The translations under genes were made by a program, and so were the position numbers. The notes below the pieces were generated by a model, which was given only the letters and a program-made list of their open reading frames with translations, was not told the origin of the DNA and made no database searches. From Aquimarina sp040786285 (GTDB lineage Bacteria > Bacteroidota > Bacteroidia > Flavobacteriales > Flavobacteriaceae), in assembly GCF_040786285.1 (NCBI RefSeq), contig NZ_JBFMKQ010000001.1:1860001-1924000 (forward strand): 64,000 nucleotides of DNA, in the 5' to 3' direction. Each line of letters starts with the position of its first letter. The stretch's first letter is position 1. Shown piece after piece: positions 8,496 through 17,880 of this stretch.

Positions 8496-9100
8496 AATAA
8501 ATCAGATTTTATGGTAAATAAGTTTGTGATATCTTCTGTCTTAGGGTTGTTGTTCCAGGTGTGGATCCCCAATGTAGCTGCAGCATCTGTATTTTCTTTG
8601 GTGTCATCAATAAATATGGTTTCTGATGGCTGAATTTTATGTTCTTGTAGAACGAATTCAAAAATATCAGGTGTAGGTTTTCTTAAATGAATTTCATGCG
8701 AAAGGTAAAAAGTATCAAAACAGGATTTAAATTGCTTATAAAATGTGATATTTTCTTTAACCCAGTTAATATGTAACTCGTTAGTGTTGCTAAGTAGGAT
8801 TAGTTTGTAGTTTTGTTCTGAAGCTAAGTTTTGAATAAACTCTAACCGATGCTTTGGAAAATCAAGTAAAATAGAATTCCACGCATTGATAATTTGTGTT
8901 TTAGTAGCTTTTGGAAATAATTCCTGAAACAAAGTGATAAACTCTGAAGTAGAAATTTTTCCAACCTCATATAAATTATTAATCTCCTGCATTTCTTGGA
9001 GAGATCGAATATCACCCAGGGTAGAGAGCTCTCTAATTGTGGCTGTTTTATCTAAGTTGATAAAGACATCTCCAAAATCAAAAATTATCGTTTTAATCAT
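8492..9100 (-). CDS. HAD family hydrolase/phosphatase
   Basis: 202 residues of the haloacid dehalogenase superfamily, subfamily IA (GMHP/epoxide-hydrolase N-terminal type). Motif I is IIFDFGDVFINLD with D8 as nucleophile position, motif II is LLSNTNELH, motif III is the conserved Lys in LRKPTPDIF, and motif IV is IFIDDTKEN. All catalytic motifs are intact. Substrates of this type include sugar phosphates and FMN; its position next to ribD makes a role in flavin synthesis (dephosphorylation of the ribityl intermediate) worth considering, but that is inference. It overlaps ribD by 8 bp and the EamA gene by 4 bp. Confidence 0.9.
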   Translation of the reverse strand: MIKTIIFDFGDVFINLDKTATIRELSTLGDIRSLQEMQEINNLYEVGKISTSEFITLFQELFPKATKTQIINAWNSILLDFPKHRLEFIQNLASEQNYKLILLSNTNELHINWVKENITFYKQFKSCFDTFYLSHEIHLRKPTPDIFEFVLQEHKIQPSETIFIDDTKENTDAAATLGIHTWNNNPKTEDITNLFTIKSDLF

Positions 9101-10136
9101 TTTGATAAATTCTTAGGGTGTCATCTATGATTTTTTCTTCAGAAAATAAATTTCCTTTTAGTATAGGAGCTTTGATGCCGTTGTCAAATGTAGTGTTTCC
9201 TTCAAAAACCCTTGCTTCGTCCCAAAGATTTTCATCAATAAATGATTGTATCGTGTGTGTGCCTCCTTCTATAATGATAGATTGAATTTCGTGTTTATGA
9301 AGAATAGTACAAAGTTCGTGTAAAATCTCTTCCCTTGCATTAATCACCTCATACGTAAGGTTTTTGCTGTTCTCTTTTCTAAATTCTTCGCGAGTAATTA
9401 TTATAGTAGAAACGGTCTTGTCTACTATGGCAGAATCGGTAGGTATTTTACCCGATGTGTCAATTGCAATTCTAATAGGATTGCTACCGGGCCAGTCTCT
9501 GGTGGTGAGTTTAGGGTTGTCTTTGATAATGGTTTGATTGCCTACAAGAATGGCTTGCTCCTCTGCGCGCCATTTATGAACCCATTGTCTGGAGTTTGAA
9601 TTAGTAATCCAAATTGGTGCTCTATCGTTTCTTGTTTCGGGAGCGATAAAATGATCTAGGGTTTGAGCCCATTTAAGAATAATGTAGGGGCGCTTTTTTT
9701 TATGAAAAGTAAAAAACCTTTTGTTTAGCGCTGTACATTCTTTTTCTAAAACACCAACAATAACATCGCAGCCAGCATTCATTAATTTCTGAACTCCGGT
9801 GCCAGATACTTTAGAAAATGGGTCTATGGTGCCTATAATTACTTTTTTAATCCCTTTCTCAATAATCAAATCACTGCAAGGAGGTGTTTTTCCATAGTGA
9901 CTACAAGGCTCAAGGCTTACATAAATGGTTGCATCTTTTAATAGAGAATGATCTTTAACCGATCTTATAGCATGTACTTCGGCATGAGGCTCTCCGGCTT
10001 GATAGTGCCAACCTTCGCCAATAATTCTATCATCATAAACGATAACACTACCAACTAATGGGTTTGGATACGTGGTTCCCAGGCCATTTTTAGCTAGTTG
10101 GATGCATCTTTTTATGTATTTCTCGTGTATTGCCAA
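9093..10136 (-). CDS. ribD: Bifunctional riboflavin biosynthesis deaminase/reductase RibD
   Basis: Catalyses the second and third steps of riboflavin synthesis from GTP: deamination of the diaminopyrimidine, then NADPH-dependent reduction of the ribosyl side chain. The N-terminal deaminase has the zinc site HAE and PCSHYGKTPPC; the C-terminal RibD_C reductase domain contains WITNSNSRQWVHKWRAEEQAILVGNQT (read in pieces) and IIEGGTHT. I chose the TTG at 10136 because homologues begin at IHEKYIKRC and because it follows the upstream stop by one base; an ATG at 10169 would add 11 residues inside the upstream gene. About 347 residues, normal length. Confidence 0.93.
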   Translation of the reverse strand: MAIHEKYIKRCIQLAKNGLGTTYPNPLVGSVIVYDDRIIGEGWHYQAGEPHAEVHAIRSVKDHSLLKDATIYVSLEPCSHYGKTPPCSDLIIEKGIKKVIIGTIDPFSKVSGTGVQKLMNAGCDVIVGVLEKECTALNKRFFTFHKKKRPYIILKWAQTLDHFIAPETRNDRAPIWITNSNSRQWVHKWRAEEQAILVGNQTIIKDNPKLTTRDWPGSNPIRIAIDTSGKIPTDSAIVDKTVSTIIITREEFRKENSKNLTYEVINAREEILHELCTILHKHEIQSIIIEGGTHTIQSFIDENLWDEARVFEGNTTFDNGIKAPILKGNLFSEEKIIDDTLRIYQND

Positions 10137-10137
10137 T

Positions 10138-10599
10138 TTACTGTAAAGATATTTTTTGCTCTTTATCAATCTTGTATGGATAAGAAAAGCTGCCTAAGTG
10201 ATATCTAATACTTCCTTTATATTGTATGTTAAGAGAATCGGTTTGGATTACCTTAAGGACACTTCCCAGGATGCTGGTTTTATTTTTCTCGTAAATTTTA
10301 GACAAAGAAAAGGTGCCTTCTAGAGGAATTGCAAATTCACTTTGGGCAGGAACATCAAACTCCTCAGAAGAAATGGTACCAACATCTATGTTATCAACAA
10401 AAACATGAATATCATCTATAGAGAGTTTGCCCTTTAGATTGTTTGGGTTGTTAAAAACCGCATCTGCTTTAAGTGTTATATTGCGTAGACCAATGTTTTT
10501 AACCTTAAGATTACCAACGTACTTAAACTCTGGTTTTTTAGAAATAGAACAGCTGGTAATAAGCATTAATATTGTTAATAATAATAAAAACTTCTTCAT
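10138..10599 (-). CDS. LEA type 2 family lipoprotein
   Basis: 153 residues with a lipoprotein signal ending LITSC (Cys near residue 17), so it is probably anchored in an envelope membrane facing the periplasm. The body, with VKNIGLRNITLKADAVFNNPN (read in two parts) and VPAQSEFAIPLEGTF, matches the LEA14/WHy-type beta-sandwich in which conserved Asn-Pro follows a hydrophobic strand. Such proteins are common in Bacteroidota, with no firm biochemical role. Its stop lies one base before the ribD TTG start, so the two are probably cotranscribed. Confidence 0.8.
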   Translation of the reverse strand: MKKFLLLLTILMLITSCSISKKPEFKYVGNLKVKNIGLRNITLKADAVFNNPNNLKGKLSIDDIHVFVDNIDVGTISSEEFDVPAQSEFAIPLEGTFSLSKIYEKNKTSILGSVLKVIQTDSLNIQYKGSIRYHLGSFSYPYKIDKEQKISLQ

Positions 10600-10670
10600 T
10601 GATTCCTGATTAGATTTGACGTATATTTCAGTATCCTTACTAGAGGCGATCTTGTATCCAAAAGGAGTTC

Positions 10671-10686
10671 ATAAGAATATTCTTAT
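10671..10686. promoter_or_regulatory. 16-bp perfect palindrome in a divergent intergenic region
   Basis: ATAAGAATATTCTTAT is a perfect palindrome with no spacer, located between the divergent lipoprotein (start 10599) and acetyltransferase (start 10728) genes. It could be an operator, but AT-rich palindromes of this size also arise by chance. Confidence 0.25.
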
Positions 10687-10727
10687 CTGAAATAATTGAT
10701 AAGGCAAAAGTAGTATTTAAAAATATA

Positions 10728-11213
10728 ATGGGGGTAATAAAAATAAGGAAGATAAAGCCTGAAGATAATCAAACGATTGCTCAGATAATTAGAGAGGTTT
10801 TAACCGAAATGGGAATTCCTAAAGTAGGAACAGTGTTTGAAGATGAGGCTCTTGATATCATGTACGAAACATACAATACTAGTAATCGGTCTTATTTTGT
10901 TGTAGAAGAAGAGGGGGGTATTATTGGTGGCGCAGGAATTGCGCCTTTAGAGAATGGAAGCCCAGATACCTGCGAACTTCAGAAAATGTATTTTTTACCT
11001 ATTGCCAGAGGGAAAGGATTAGGGTATAAAATGATAAACACCTGCCTTGACTTTGCCAAAGAGCAAGGTTTTACTAAGTGTTACTTAGAAACCATGCCTT
11101 ATATGAAAGCAGCAAGAAAATTGTACAAAAAAGTAGGTTTTACAGATTTAGACGGTCCTGTGGGGGATACGGGGCATTTTAGCTGCCAAGCTTGGATGAT
11201 AAAAGATCTATAA
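10728..11213 (+). CDS. GNAT family N-acetyltransferase
   Basis: 161 residues. The order of features is GNAT-typical: IRKIKPEDNQTIAQII at the N-terminus, a central strand with VVEEEGGIIGGAGI, ELQKMYFLPIARGKGLGYKM as motif A with the acetyl-CoA binding RGKGLG, and the final FAKEQGFTKCYLET plus KAARKLYKKVGF. Substrate unknown. It is the first gene of a plus-strand run with prmC (18 bp gap) and the LOG-family gene. Confidence 0.9.
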   Translation: MGVIKIRKIKPEDNQTIAQIIREVLTEMGIPKVGTVFEDEALDIMYETYNTSNRSYFVVEEEGGIIGGAGIAPLENGSPDTCELQKMYFLPIARGKGLGYKMINTCLDFAKEQGFTKCYLETMPYMKAARKLYKKVGFTDLDGPVGDTGHFSCQAWMIKDL

Positions 11214-11231
11214 TAGAAAACAGACTTCAAA

Positions 11232-12083
11232 TTGAATATAAAAGATCTAAGGACTAATTTTTTAAATTCTCTATCAGGAATCTACGATACAGAAGAGGTG
11301 TTGTCGTTTTTTTATTTGCTTTCGGAAAGTTTTTTGGGGATGCGCAGAGTAGAGGTAGCGATAAACTTAGAGAAAACACTTTCAGAAATTGAGATTACGG
11401 GTTTTAGAGATGCTATAAAAAGATTAGAAAAACAGGAACCCATACAGTATATTATTGGTCAGACTAATTTTTTTGGGTTGGATTTTAAAGTTACCCCGCA
11501 TGTTTTAATTCCAAGACCAGAAACCGAAGAATTAGTAGATTGGATTATAAATGATCAAAGCAATGCAAAAAAACAAATTCGTATTTTAGATATCGGTACA
11601 GGTAGTGGCTGCATCGCTGTTACATTGGCCAAAAACTTACCTGAAGCACAAGTGTATGCAATTGATATTTCAGAAAAAGCACTTCAGGTTGCAAAGCGTA
11701 ATGCAGAGAAAAATCAAGTAAAAGTAACATGTATTCATGCTGATATTTTAAAAATTGATGATTTGCCTCAGAGTTTTGATGTTATTGTATCGAACCCCCC
11801 GTATGTTAGAGAGTTAGAAAAAAGAGAGATGAAACCGAATGTTCTTAATAATGAGCCGTCTCAAGCATTATTTGTTGAAGATGATAATCCTCTTGTTTTT
11901 TATAAAAAGATCACTGAATTGGCAAAAAAAAGTTTAAATTCTGAAGGGTCATTGTATTTTGAGATTAATCAATATTTGGGTTCAGAAACCCAATACATGA
12001 TTGAGACTTCGGGTTTTACTTCGGTTATATTGCGCAAAGATCTGAATGAGAATAATCGAATGATACGTGCACGTATAAACTAA
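11232..12083 (+). CDS. prmC: Peptide chain release factor N5-glutamine methyltransferase PrmC
   Basis: Methylates the Gln of the GGQ motif in release factors RF1 and RF2, which speeds translation termination. 283 residues: an N-terminal helical domain (1-85), the IPRPETEELVDW segment (93-104), SAM-binding DIGTGSGC (120-127) and the substrate-binding NPPY (188-191). The start is TTG; the protein from this codon has the usual N-terminus and length, and no in-frame ATG occurs before residue 37. Likely cotranscribed with the upstream acetyltransferase. Confidence 0.96.
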   Translation: MNIKDLRTNFLNSLSGIYDTEEVLSFFYLLSESFLGMRRVEVAINLEKTLSEIEITGFRDAIKRLEKQEPIQYIIGQTNFFGLDFKVTPHVLIPRPETEELVDWIINDQSNAKKQIRILDIGTGSGCIAVTLAKNLPEAQVYAIDISEKALQVAKRNAEKNQVKVTCIHADILKIDDLPQSFDVIVSNPPYVRELEKREMKPNVLNNEPSQALFVEDDNPLVFYKKITELAKKSLNSEGSLYFEINQYLGSETQYMIETSGFTSVILRKDLNENNRMIRARIN

Positions 12084-12093
12084 ACTATAAGAT

Positions 12094-12684
12094 ATGAGTA
12101 ATTTAGATTCAATTTGTGTGTTTTGTGGAAGTAGTGAAGGTAATGATATCAAAGTAATCTCTGAAGCACTTCTGTTAGGAGAGAAGCTTGCGCAAAAAAA
12201 CATCACCTTGGTATATGGGGCTGCCAAAATTGGAATAATGGGACAAGTTGCTAAAGGTGCGATGGCTCATAAAGGAAAAGTGATTGGTGTAATTCCAGAA
12301 TTTCTTAAATTGAAAGAAGTTGTTCACCAAGGGTTAAGTGAATTGATTACTACGAATAATATGCATGAAAGAAAAATGAAAATGCATGAGATTAGTGATG
12401 GATTTATTACATTGCCAGGAGGGTTTGGTACCTTAGAAGAGCTTTTCGAAATCATAACTTGGTCACAACTGGGGTTGCATCAAAAACCAATCGGCCTTTT
12501 AAATATTGGTGGGTTTTATGATCACCTTTTAGGGTTGTTAGAAAACATGGTAAGAAGAGGGTTCTTAAAAATGGAAAATTATGAATTACTTCTTGTTGAT
12601 GATGATATAGACCGTTTATTAGAAAAAATGAAAACTTTTAAACCTGTGCAAGTACCTAAATGGTTAAAACCTGACAGAACATAA
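12094..12684 (+). CDS. LOG family protein (cytokinin riboside 5'-monophosphate phosphoribohydrolase type)
   Basis: 196 residues with the TIGR00730/LOG signature PGGFGTLEE (108-116) and the N-terminal ICVFCGSSEG. LOG enzymes cleave nucleoside 5'-monophosphates, releasing a base and ribose phosphate; in most bacteria the physiological substrate is not known and earlier annotations as lysine decarboxylase are considered wrong. It follows prmC by 10 bp and is the end of this run; a hairpin without a strong T-tract lies 58 bp further on. Confidence 0.93.
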   Translation: MSNLDSICVFCGSSEGNDIKVISEALLLGEKLAQKNITLVYGAAKIGIMGQVAKGAMAHKGKVIGVIPEFLKLKEVVHQGLSELITTNNMHERKMKMHEISDGFITLPGGFGTLEELFEIITWSQLGLHQKPIGLLNIGGFYDHLLGLLENMVRRGFLKMENYELLLVDDDIDRLLEKMKTFKPVQVPKWLKPDRT

Positions 12685-12690
12685 ATTAAT

Positions 12691-12759
12691 TTACGAATTA
12701 CGAAGTTAGAATTACGATTTATACAATAATTTTTAGTCTCTCTTCTTCAAAAGAAGAAG
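12691..12759. repeat. Short TTACGA repeats and a 7-bp hairpin downstream of the LOG gene
   Basis: TTACGA occurs three times at 12691-12696, 12698-12703 and 12712-12717. A perfect hairpin follows: CTTCTTC (12742-12748), AAAA loop, GAAGAAG (12753-12759). No T-run follows the stem, so a role as terminator is uncertain. Such simple AT-rich repeats are common in flavobacterial intergenic DNA. Confidence 0.3.
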
Positions 12760-12829
12760 GTTTCGATGTAAAGTTAAGGAAGGGAGGAAAATCAACTTGT
12801 GTAAATTATTGAAAACTCGATTTTAATAC

Positions 12830-14824
12830 ATGACTACAGAACAAAAAATCAATCAATTACGAGAAGATCTAAGGCTACATAATTATAATTATTATGTGTT
12901 GGATACACCGGTGATAAGTGATTATGAATTTGATATAATGCTCAAAGAGCTTCAAGCTTTAGAGGAAAAACACCCCGAGTTTTATGATCCTAATTCACCA
13001 ACACTTAGGGTTGGGGGGCAGATAACCAAAAATTTTGAAACTGTGGTTCATGACCATAGAATGTATTCTTTAGATAATTCATATTCGAGAGAAGATCTGC
13101 TTGATTGGGAAAAACGTATCAAAAAAATGGTCGACGGTGAGGTCAATTATACTTGTGAACTTAAGTACGACGGAGCATCAATTAGTTTAACCTATGAAAA
13201 AGGAGAGCTGGTTAGAGCTGTTACCAGGGGAGATGGTATTCAGGGAGATAATGTAACGACCAATATAAAAACTATTAAATCTGTTCCTTTAAAACTAAAG
13301 GGTGATTTTCCTCCAAAGTTTGACATACGAGGAGAGATTGTTTTACCTTATGAGGGGTTTGCTAAGATGAATCAAGAACGAATTGCGGCAGGAGAAGACC
13401 CTTATATGAACCCTAGAAATACAGCCTCTGGTAGTTTAAAGTTACAAGATAGTAGCGAAGTAGCAAAACGCCCTCTGGATTGTTTGTTGTACAATATCAC
13501 CGGAGATAGATTAAAGATTGCAACTCAACTCGAGAGCTTAGAAAAAGCTAGAGAATGGGGGTTTAAGGTGCCCATTGAATCTAAAAAGGTAAATACCATT
13601 ACCGAAGTATTAGATTTTGTGGCATATTGGGATGAGCATCGGCATGATCTACCATATGAGACCGATGGAGTAGTGATTAAAGTGAATAACATTCAACAAC
13701 AAGAAGAGCTAGGTTTTACAGCTAAAGCCCCAAGATGGGCTATGGCTTATAAATTTAAGGCAGAACAAGTAACCACCGTACTTCGTGAAATTACATACCA
13801 GGTGGGTAGAACTGGTGCCATTACTCCGGTAGCTAATCTCGAACCAGTATTGCTTGCGGGTACCACAGTAAAAAGAGCTTCGTTACACAATGCTGATCAG
13901 ATTGCAAAATTGGATATACGTGAAAAGGATACTGTTTTTGTAGAAAAGGGAGGAGAAATTATTCCTAAAATTGTGGGCGTAGATTTTCAAAAAAGAGAGC
14001 CCGATTCGGTGTCTACTCAATACATTAGTCAATGCCCAGAGTGTCATACAGTGCTAATGCGTAAGGAAGGAGAGGCTCAGCATTATTGTCCAAACTATGA
14101 GGGTTGTCCTCCACAGATTATTGGTAGAATACAACATTATATTTCTCGCAAAGCAATGGATATTGAAGGACTGGGAGGAGAGACAGTAGCGTTGCTGGTT
14201 AATGAAGGATTGATTGTAAATTATGCAGACCTTTATGAATTAAAAAAAGAACAAGTAGTTCCTTTAGAGAGAATGGCAGAGAAAAGTGCAGAAAACCTTA
14301 TTGCAGGAATCGAAAAATCAAAAGAAATCTCTTTCGAAAGAGTATTGTTTGCCTTAGGGATTCGATATGTAGGTGAAACCGTTGCCAAAAAACTCGCAAA
14401 ACATTACAAAACTATCGATACTATTGTTATTGCAACCGAAGAAGAATTGGTAAATGTAGACGAAATTGGGATTAAAATAGCGCAAAGTGTCAGAGAATTC
14501 TTTGATTCTGAAGAAAATAAAACTTTAGTAAATAGGTTGAAACAATACGGGGTTCAGCTAGAAATCTCTGCAGATAAACTTGCTAGTCAAACCGATACGC
14601 TAAACGGGCAAACATTTGTGGTCTCTGGGGTGTTTGAAAAAATATCACGAAATGAATTAAAAAAAATGATAGAAGACAACGGGGGTAAAGTCTCTAGTTC
14701 GATATCGTCCAAAACCTCTTTTGTTGTCGCTGGGGCGAACATGGGGCCGAGTAAATTAGAAAAGGCAAGTAAGTTAGAGATTCCTATTATTAGCGAAGAC
14801 GATTTTCTTGATAAAATCACATGA
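12830..14824 (+). CDS. ligA: NAD-dependent DNA ligase LigA
   Basis: Joins nicks during replication and repair using NAD. 664 residues with the full bacterial layout: domain Ia, adenylation domain with the AMP-accepting Lys in LKYDG (K112), oligonucleotide-binding fold, a four-Cys zinc finger (CPEC ... CPNYEGCPP, about 403-428), helix-hairpin-helix motifs and a C-terminal BRCT domain (about 585-664). ATG start; length normal. Its stop overlaps the start of the first YhhN-like gene by 4 bp (ATGA), so that gene may be read from the ligA mRNA. Confidence 0.98.
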   Translation: MTTEQKINQLREDLRLHNYNYYVLDTPVISDYEFDIMLKELQALEEKHPEFYDPNSPTLRVGGQITKNFETVVHDHRMYSLDNSYSREDLLDWEKRIKKMVDGEVNYTCELKYDGASISLTYEKGELVRAVTRGDGIQGDNVTTNIKTIKSVPLKLKGDFPPKFDIRGEIVLPYEGFAKMNQERIAAGEDPYMNPRNTASGSLKLQDSSEVAKRPLDCLLYNITGDRLKIATQLESLEKAREWGFKVPIESKKVNTITEVLDFVAYWDEHRHDLPYETDGVVIKVNNIQQQEELGFTAKAPRWAMAYKFKAEQVTTVLREITYQVGRTGAITPVANLEPVLLAGTTVKRASLHNADQIAKLDIREKDTVFVEKGGEIIPKIVGVDFQKREPDSVSTQYISQCPECHTVLMRKEGEAQHYCPNYEGCPPQIIGRIQHYISRKAMDIEGLGGETVALLVNEGLIVNYADLYELKKEQVVPLERMAEKSAENLIAGIEKSKEISFERVLFALGIRYVGETVAKKLAKHYKTIDTIVIATEEELVNVDEIGIKIAQSVREFFDSEENKTLVNRLKQYGVQLEISADKLASQTDTLNGQTFVVSGVFEKISRNELKKMIEDNGGKVSSSISSKTSFVVAGANMGPSKLEKASKLEIPIISEDDFLDKIT

Positions 14825-15507
14825 AAATAAGGACACTTATTAAAGTACTATTATTGATTACAGGTGGGTTATGTGTTATAAGTACCGCTGCACAATTACC
14901 CGTCTTAGAGCTTTATGTAAAGCCTATGACCGTACCTTTGTTCTTTATGTTGTATTGGTTTAATGTGAAAAAACCAGATGGTATATTTCTAATCATATTA
15001 TTGCTATGTTTTCTAGGGGATATTTTTTTATTGACAGATGTTGATAATAGTTTTATGTATGTGCTTTTAAGCTATACCACATGTTATTTAATCCTGTTTT
15101 ATTACTTATATAAAAATCATAGACCTATTGATTATGGGGTTACCGATATAGTTTATGTAGCTGTGTTTTTTATAACATGGACTTATATAGCCTATGAAAT
15201 TTATGCAGTGACCCATGAAGCAATGGGAGGTATAAAACCATATGGAGTAAGTTATTTAGTAATATTATATTTACTTTTAACCGGGGCAGTTTTTCAATAT
15301 GTAAATATAAGATCGGCAAAATCGTTATGGTTTCTAATTGCGGTTTTGAATTTTGTGGTTAGTGATACCTGTTTCGCTCTCAATAGGTTTTATATACCCT
15401 CTATCGAATTCGAAATCATAAATTCGATTTACCAATTATTAGCCGTTTTTTTTCTTGTGCAATTCAAAATTGCTAACCCCATTTCCTTGAAAATGAAAAG
15501 CATATAG
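14821..15507 (+). CDS. YhhN-like (TMEM86/lysoplasmalogenase family) membrane protein, copy 1
   Basis: 228 residues with about eight membrane helices. The three marks of the YhhN/TMEM86 family are present: YVKP (32-35), FLGDIFL with D67, and VSDTCFALNRF with D182. In animal TMEM86 proteins, which hydrolyse the vinyl ether bond of lysoplasmalogens, the two Asp are thought to be catalytic. Bacteroidota aerobes are not generally known to make plasmalogens, so the substrate here is unknown. It is the first of five tandem paralogues and the one closest to the family consensus. The start is coupled to the ligA stop. Confidence 0.72.
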   Translation: MKIRTLIKVLLLITGGLCVISTAAQLPVLELYVKPMTVPLFFMLYWFNVKKPDGIFLIILLLCFLGDIFLLTDVDNSFMYVLLSYTTCYLILFYYLYKNHRPIDYGVTDIVYVAVFFITWTYIAYEIYAVTHEAMGGIKPYGVSYLVILYLLLTGAVFQYVNIRSAKSLWFLIAVLNFVVSDTCFALNRFYIPSIEFEIINSIYQLLAVFFLVQFKIANPISLKMKSI

Positions 15508-15636
15508 TTTGATTGAAAGTTGGTTAAGAACTTTTAATTGTTTTAAATTCCCTATATTGTGTTGAGAAAATCACACTATCTGCTTACGGGTATTACTCAG
15601 AATTAATGAAGATTAATCCTTGAGTATAAAAAAATA

Positions 15637-16332
15637 ATGAATGGAGAGAAATTACTAAAACTTGTTATTTCCTTTTTGATCATATCACAAGTACTTGGTT
15701 TTGTATTTGGAAATTATATAGTGTACTTATATTCCAATATGATTCTCTCTGTACTCATTACTATGCTCTACTTTGTAAGCACAAAAAGAGTAAGATTTTT
15801 TCACGTTATAGTTCTATTAACTCTTTTAGCCGAAGAGTTAATCGTTTTTTTTACTATTAATAAAGTAATTGGTTTTCAGATGATAGGACATATCATAGCT
15901 TATTTCTTGCTTTTTTATTTTTTATATTATAATCATAAATCATTTAAATATAATAGTAGAGATGTATTTACATTAGTACTAGGTAGTTCTTTGTATACAG
16001 TGATCTTTTTTATGGCATATGTATCTATAAAAAATCAAATGGGAGAGCTGTATCTATTAGGTTTTCTTAATTTATTATTATTGTATATTTTGCTAATAGT
16101 AGGGGCAATGCACTATATAAATATACGGTCAGAAAAATCGCTTTGGTTTTTTTTGTCGATGCTAAATTTTGCGTTTAGTGACTTCATGTTATTGTTGGAT
16201 AAATTTTATTTGCAATCTCAAGAATTAAAGGTGTTGATGCTAATATGTGAACCCTTAGCTGTTGTTTTTTTAGTCAATTATATGATCACAAAATCTCTAA
16301 CCCTTAAATCAGAAGAATTTGAAGGTTTTTAA
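15637..16332 (+). CDS. YhhN-like membrane protein, copy 2
   Basis: 231 residues, about eight membrane helices, collinear with copy 1 without gaps through residue 190: both have the NIRS-KSLW motif at 162-170. The second Asp is kept (D182 in FSDFMLLLDKF) but the first GD pair is replaced by Glu-Glu (E66-E67) and the KP of the N-terminal motif is lost (YSNM). It may therefore be inactive or act on something else. Preceded by 129 bp without a clear promoter. Confidence 0.6.
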   Translation: MNGEKLLKLVISFLIISQVLGFVFGNYIVYLYSNMILSVLITMLYFVSTKRVRFFHVIVLLTLLAEELIVFFTINKVIGFQMIGHIIAYFLLFYFLYYNHKSFKYNSRDVFTLVLGSSLYTVIFFMAYVSIKNQMGELYLLGFLNLLLLYILLIVGAMHYINIRSEKSLWFFLSMLNFAFSDFMLLLDKFYLQSQELKVLMLICEPLAVVFLVNYMITKSLTLKSEEFEGF

Positions 16333-16346
16333 TTAAAAATACATAT

Positions 16347-17042
16347 GTGAGAATAAGAAAGTTTACATACTGGTTATTTTACTTCGCAGGTCTGTTAACC
16401 TTGTTGGCTTCTATTTTTGATAATAGTTTAATTATCTATTTTAAACCTCCTGTAATTATAGCTCTTAGTTTACTTTATATCGCTAATGCAGAGCATAGGA
16501 ACTATTTAGTTTTAATTAGCTTGTTGTTAGGTTTAGTGTGTGAAATACTATTCTTACGAGACTATTTAGGGAATTTTGAGATTTTAAATATTTTACTTTC
16601 CGGGTATTATGCCCTCAATATTGTTATCCTATGGAAAAGTTTGCAGTTGATTAAGATTAGCTTAAAAAAGGTTTTTACACTGCAGTTGGTAATATCAATG
16701 GTTTTAATTGCTTATGTTTTATTCTCGGTTGCCCAATTGATTTTGCCTAGAGTTAATAATCATGTTTTAGTTCTTGTAATGCTTATTTTTTTCTTTGCTT
16801 TATTTATAGGAGTTTGTTACTATATTTATTTAAATAGTAAAACAGTGGTTAGTTATTCTTTAATGGTAGCTGCATCTTGTTTTCTAATTGTTAATATTGT
16901 TGCAGCTTTAAATAGACTATATGTTTCTGTAGAAATATTTTTCGTGATCACCACTCTTTTGCAGATTTTAGGTCAGTTTTTTTTAATAAAATTTTTTATG
17001 GAACAACATAAGTTGGTGGCAAATGAAGAGGATTATTTTTAG
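16347..17042 (+). CDS. YhhN-like membrane protein, copy 3
   Basis: 231 residues, multi-pass membrane protein of the same family. It starts with GTG (14 bp after copy 2) because the overlapping ATG runs straight into a stop. YFKPP (31-35) keeps the KP motif, but the first Asp position holds Glu (E66 in LVCEILFL) and the second holds Asn (N183 in FLIVNIVAALNRLY). Both putative catalytic positions are thus altered. Confidence 0.58.
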   Translation: MRIRKFTYWLFYFAGLLTLLASIFDNSLIIYFKPPVIIALSLLYIANAEHRNYLVLISLLLGLVCEILFLRDYLGNFEILNILLSGYYALNIVILWKSLQLIKISLKKVFTLQLVISMVLIAYVLFSVAQLILPRVNNHVLVLVMLIFFFALFIGVCYYIYLNSKTVVSYSLMVAASCFLIVNIVAALNRLYVSVEIFFVITTLLQILGQFFLIKFFMEQHKLVANEEDYF

Positions 17043-17110
17043 AAGCCCAATATGTTTTGTATTGGCGATGTGTATTTTGTTAATAGCTACTAGATAATTA
17101 TTAGAATTTC

Positions 17111-17815
17111 TTGAAAAAAATAAACATTACATATTTATTTTTCTTTTGCGCTTTTGCAATAGTGGTTTATATAGCTATTTTTTTAGACAAAAAGTTGTTG
17201 ATATATAGTAAGCCAATTATTCCTGTGTCTCTTATCATAATGTATTTAGTACATGTTAAAAAGATCAATCTTTTATTTCCTTTGAGTATGATTGTGATTT
17301 CAATTACTGATATTTTTAATTATATCGATTTTATAAGATATTACGATAGTATCGCTATACTGATTTCATCATTCTATGTGCTATGTATTTTTTTATTAAG
17401 AGACTACATTGTTAAGGATGATATTAAGCTCGACAGGTTGGTGTCGTTACCTGTAATTGTAAGTATGATTTTGATTGGTTATTTAATATATTCTATAATT
17501 GACATGGCTGTACCAAAAGTTGGCGATTCACCGGGGTCGGTAGCTATTATAGTTATAAGTGCTCTTTTGTTTGTTGCTATTAGTTTCTTTATCTATATAT
17601 CTGATAGATACGAGAAGTCAATTTATTTATTTATTGCAGCATGTTGTACGTTATTTGTGGATGCACTATTAGCCATAAATGAATTGTATTATTATACAAG
17701 GGTATTTACGATTCTTATTAATATTGCAGAAATTGCGGGCCTCTATTTTTTCACCAGCTTTTTTATTGAAACCAAGAACAGGGATATGGAGCTAAGTGAG
17801 GAGGAGTATTTTTAA
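17111..17815 (+). CDS. YhhN-like membrane protein, copy 4
   Basis: 234 residues, multi-pass. TTG start in the context TTTCTTGAAAAAAA, shared with copy 5. Both Asp positions are occupied: D67 in SITDIFNYIDF and D184 in LFVDALLAINELYY; the KP motif is IYSKP (31-35). It is clearly the sister of copy 5: both share FPLSM, the RYEKS segment and INELYYY, and end in FF.ETK. It probably arose by a recent duplication that included the upstream start region. Confidence 0.6.
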   Translation: MKKINITYLFFFCAFAIVVYIAIFLDKKLLIYSKPIIPVSLIIMYLVHVKKINLLFPLSMIVISITDIFNYIDFIRYYDSIAILISSFYVLCIFLLRDYIVKDDIKLDRLVSLPVIVSMILIGYLIYSIIDMAVPKVGDSPGSVAIIVISALLFVAISFFIYISDRYEKSIYLFIAACCTLFVDALLAINELYYYTRVFTILINIAEIAGLYFFTSFFIETKNRDMELSEEEYF

Positions 17816-17880
17816 TAATAAATACGTTTTATTTGTGGATTTGTATTTTGCCAATCTTATATCATAATTTTTAAAGTTTC

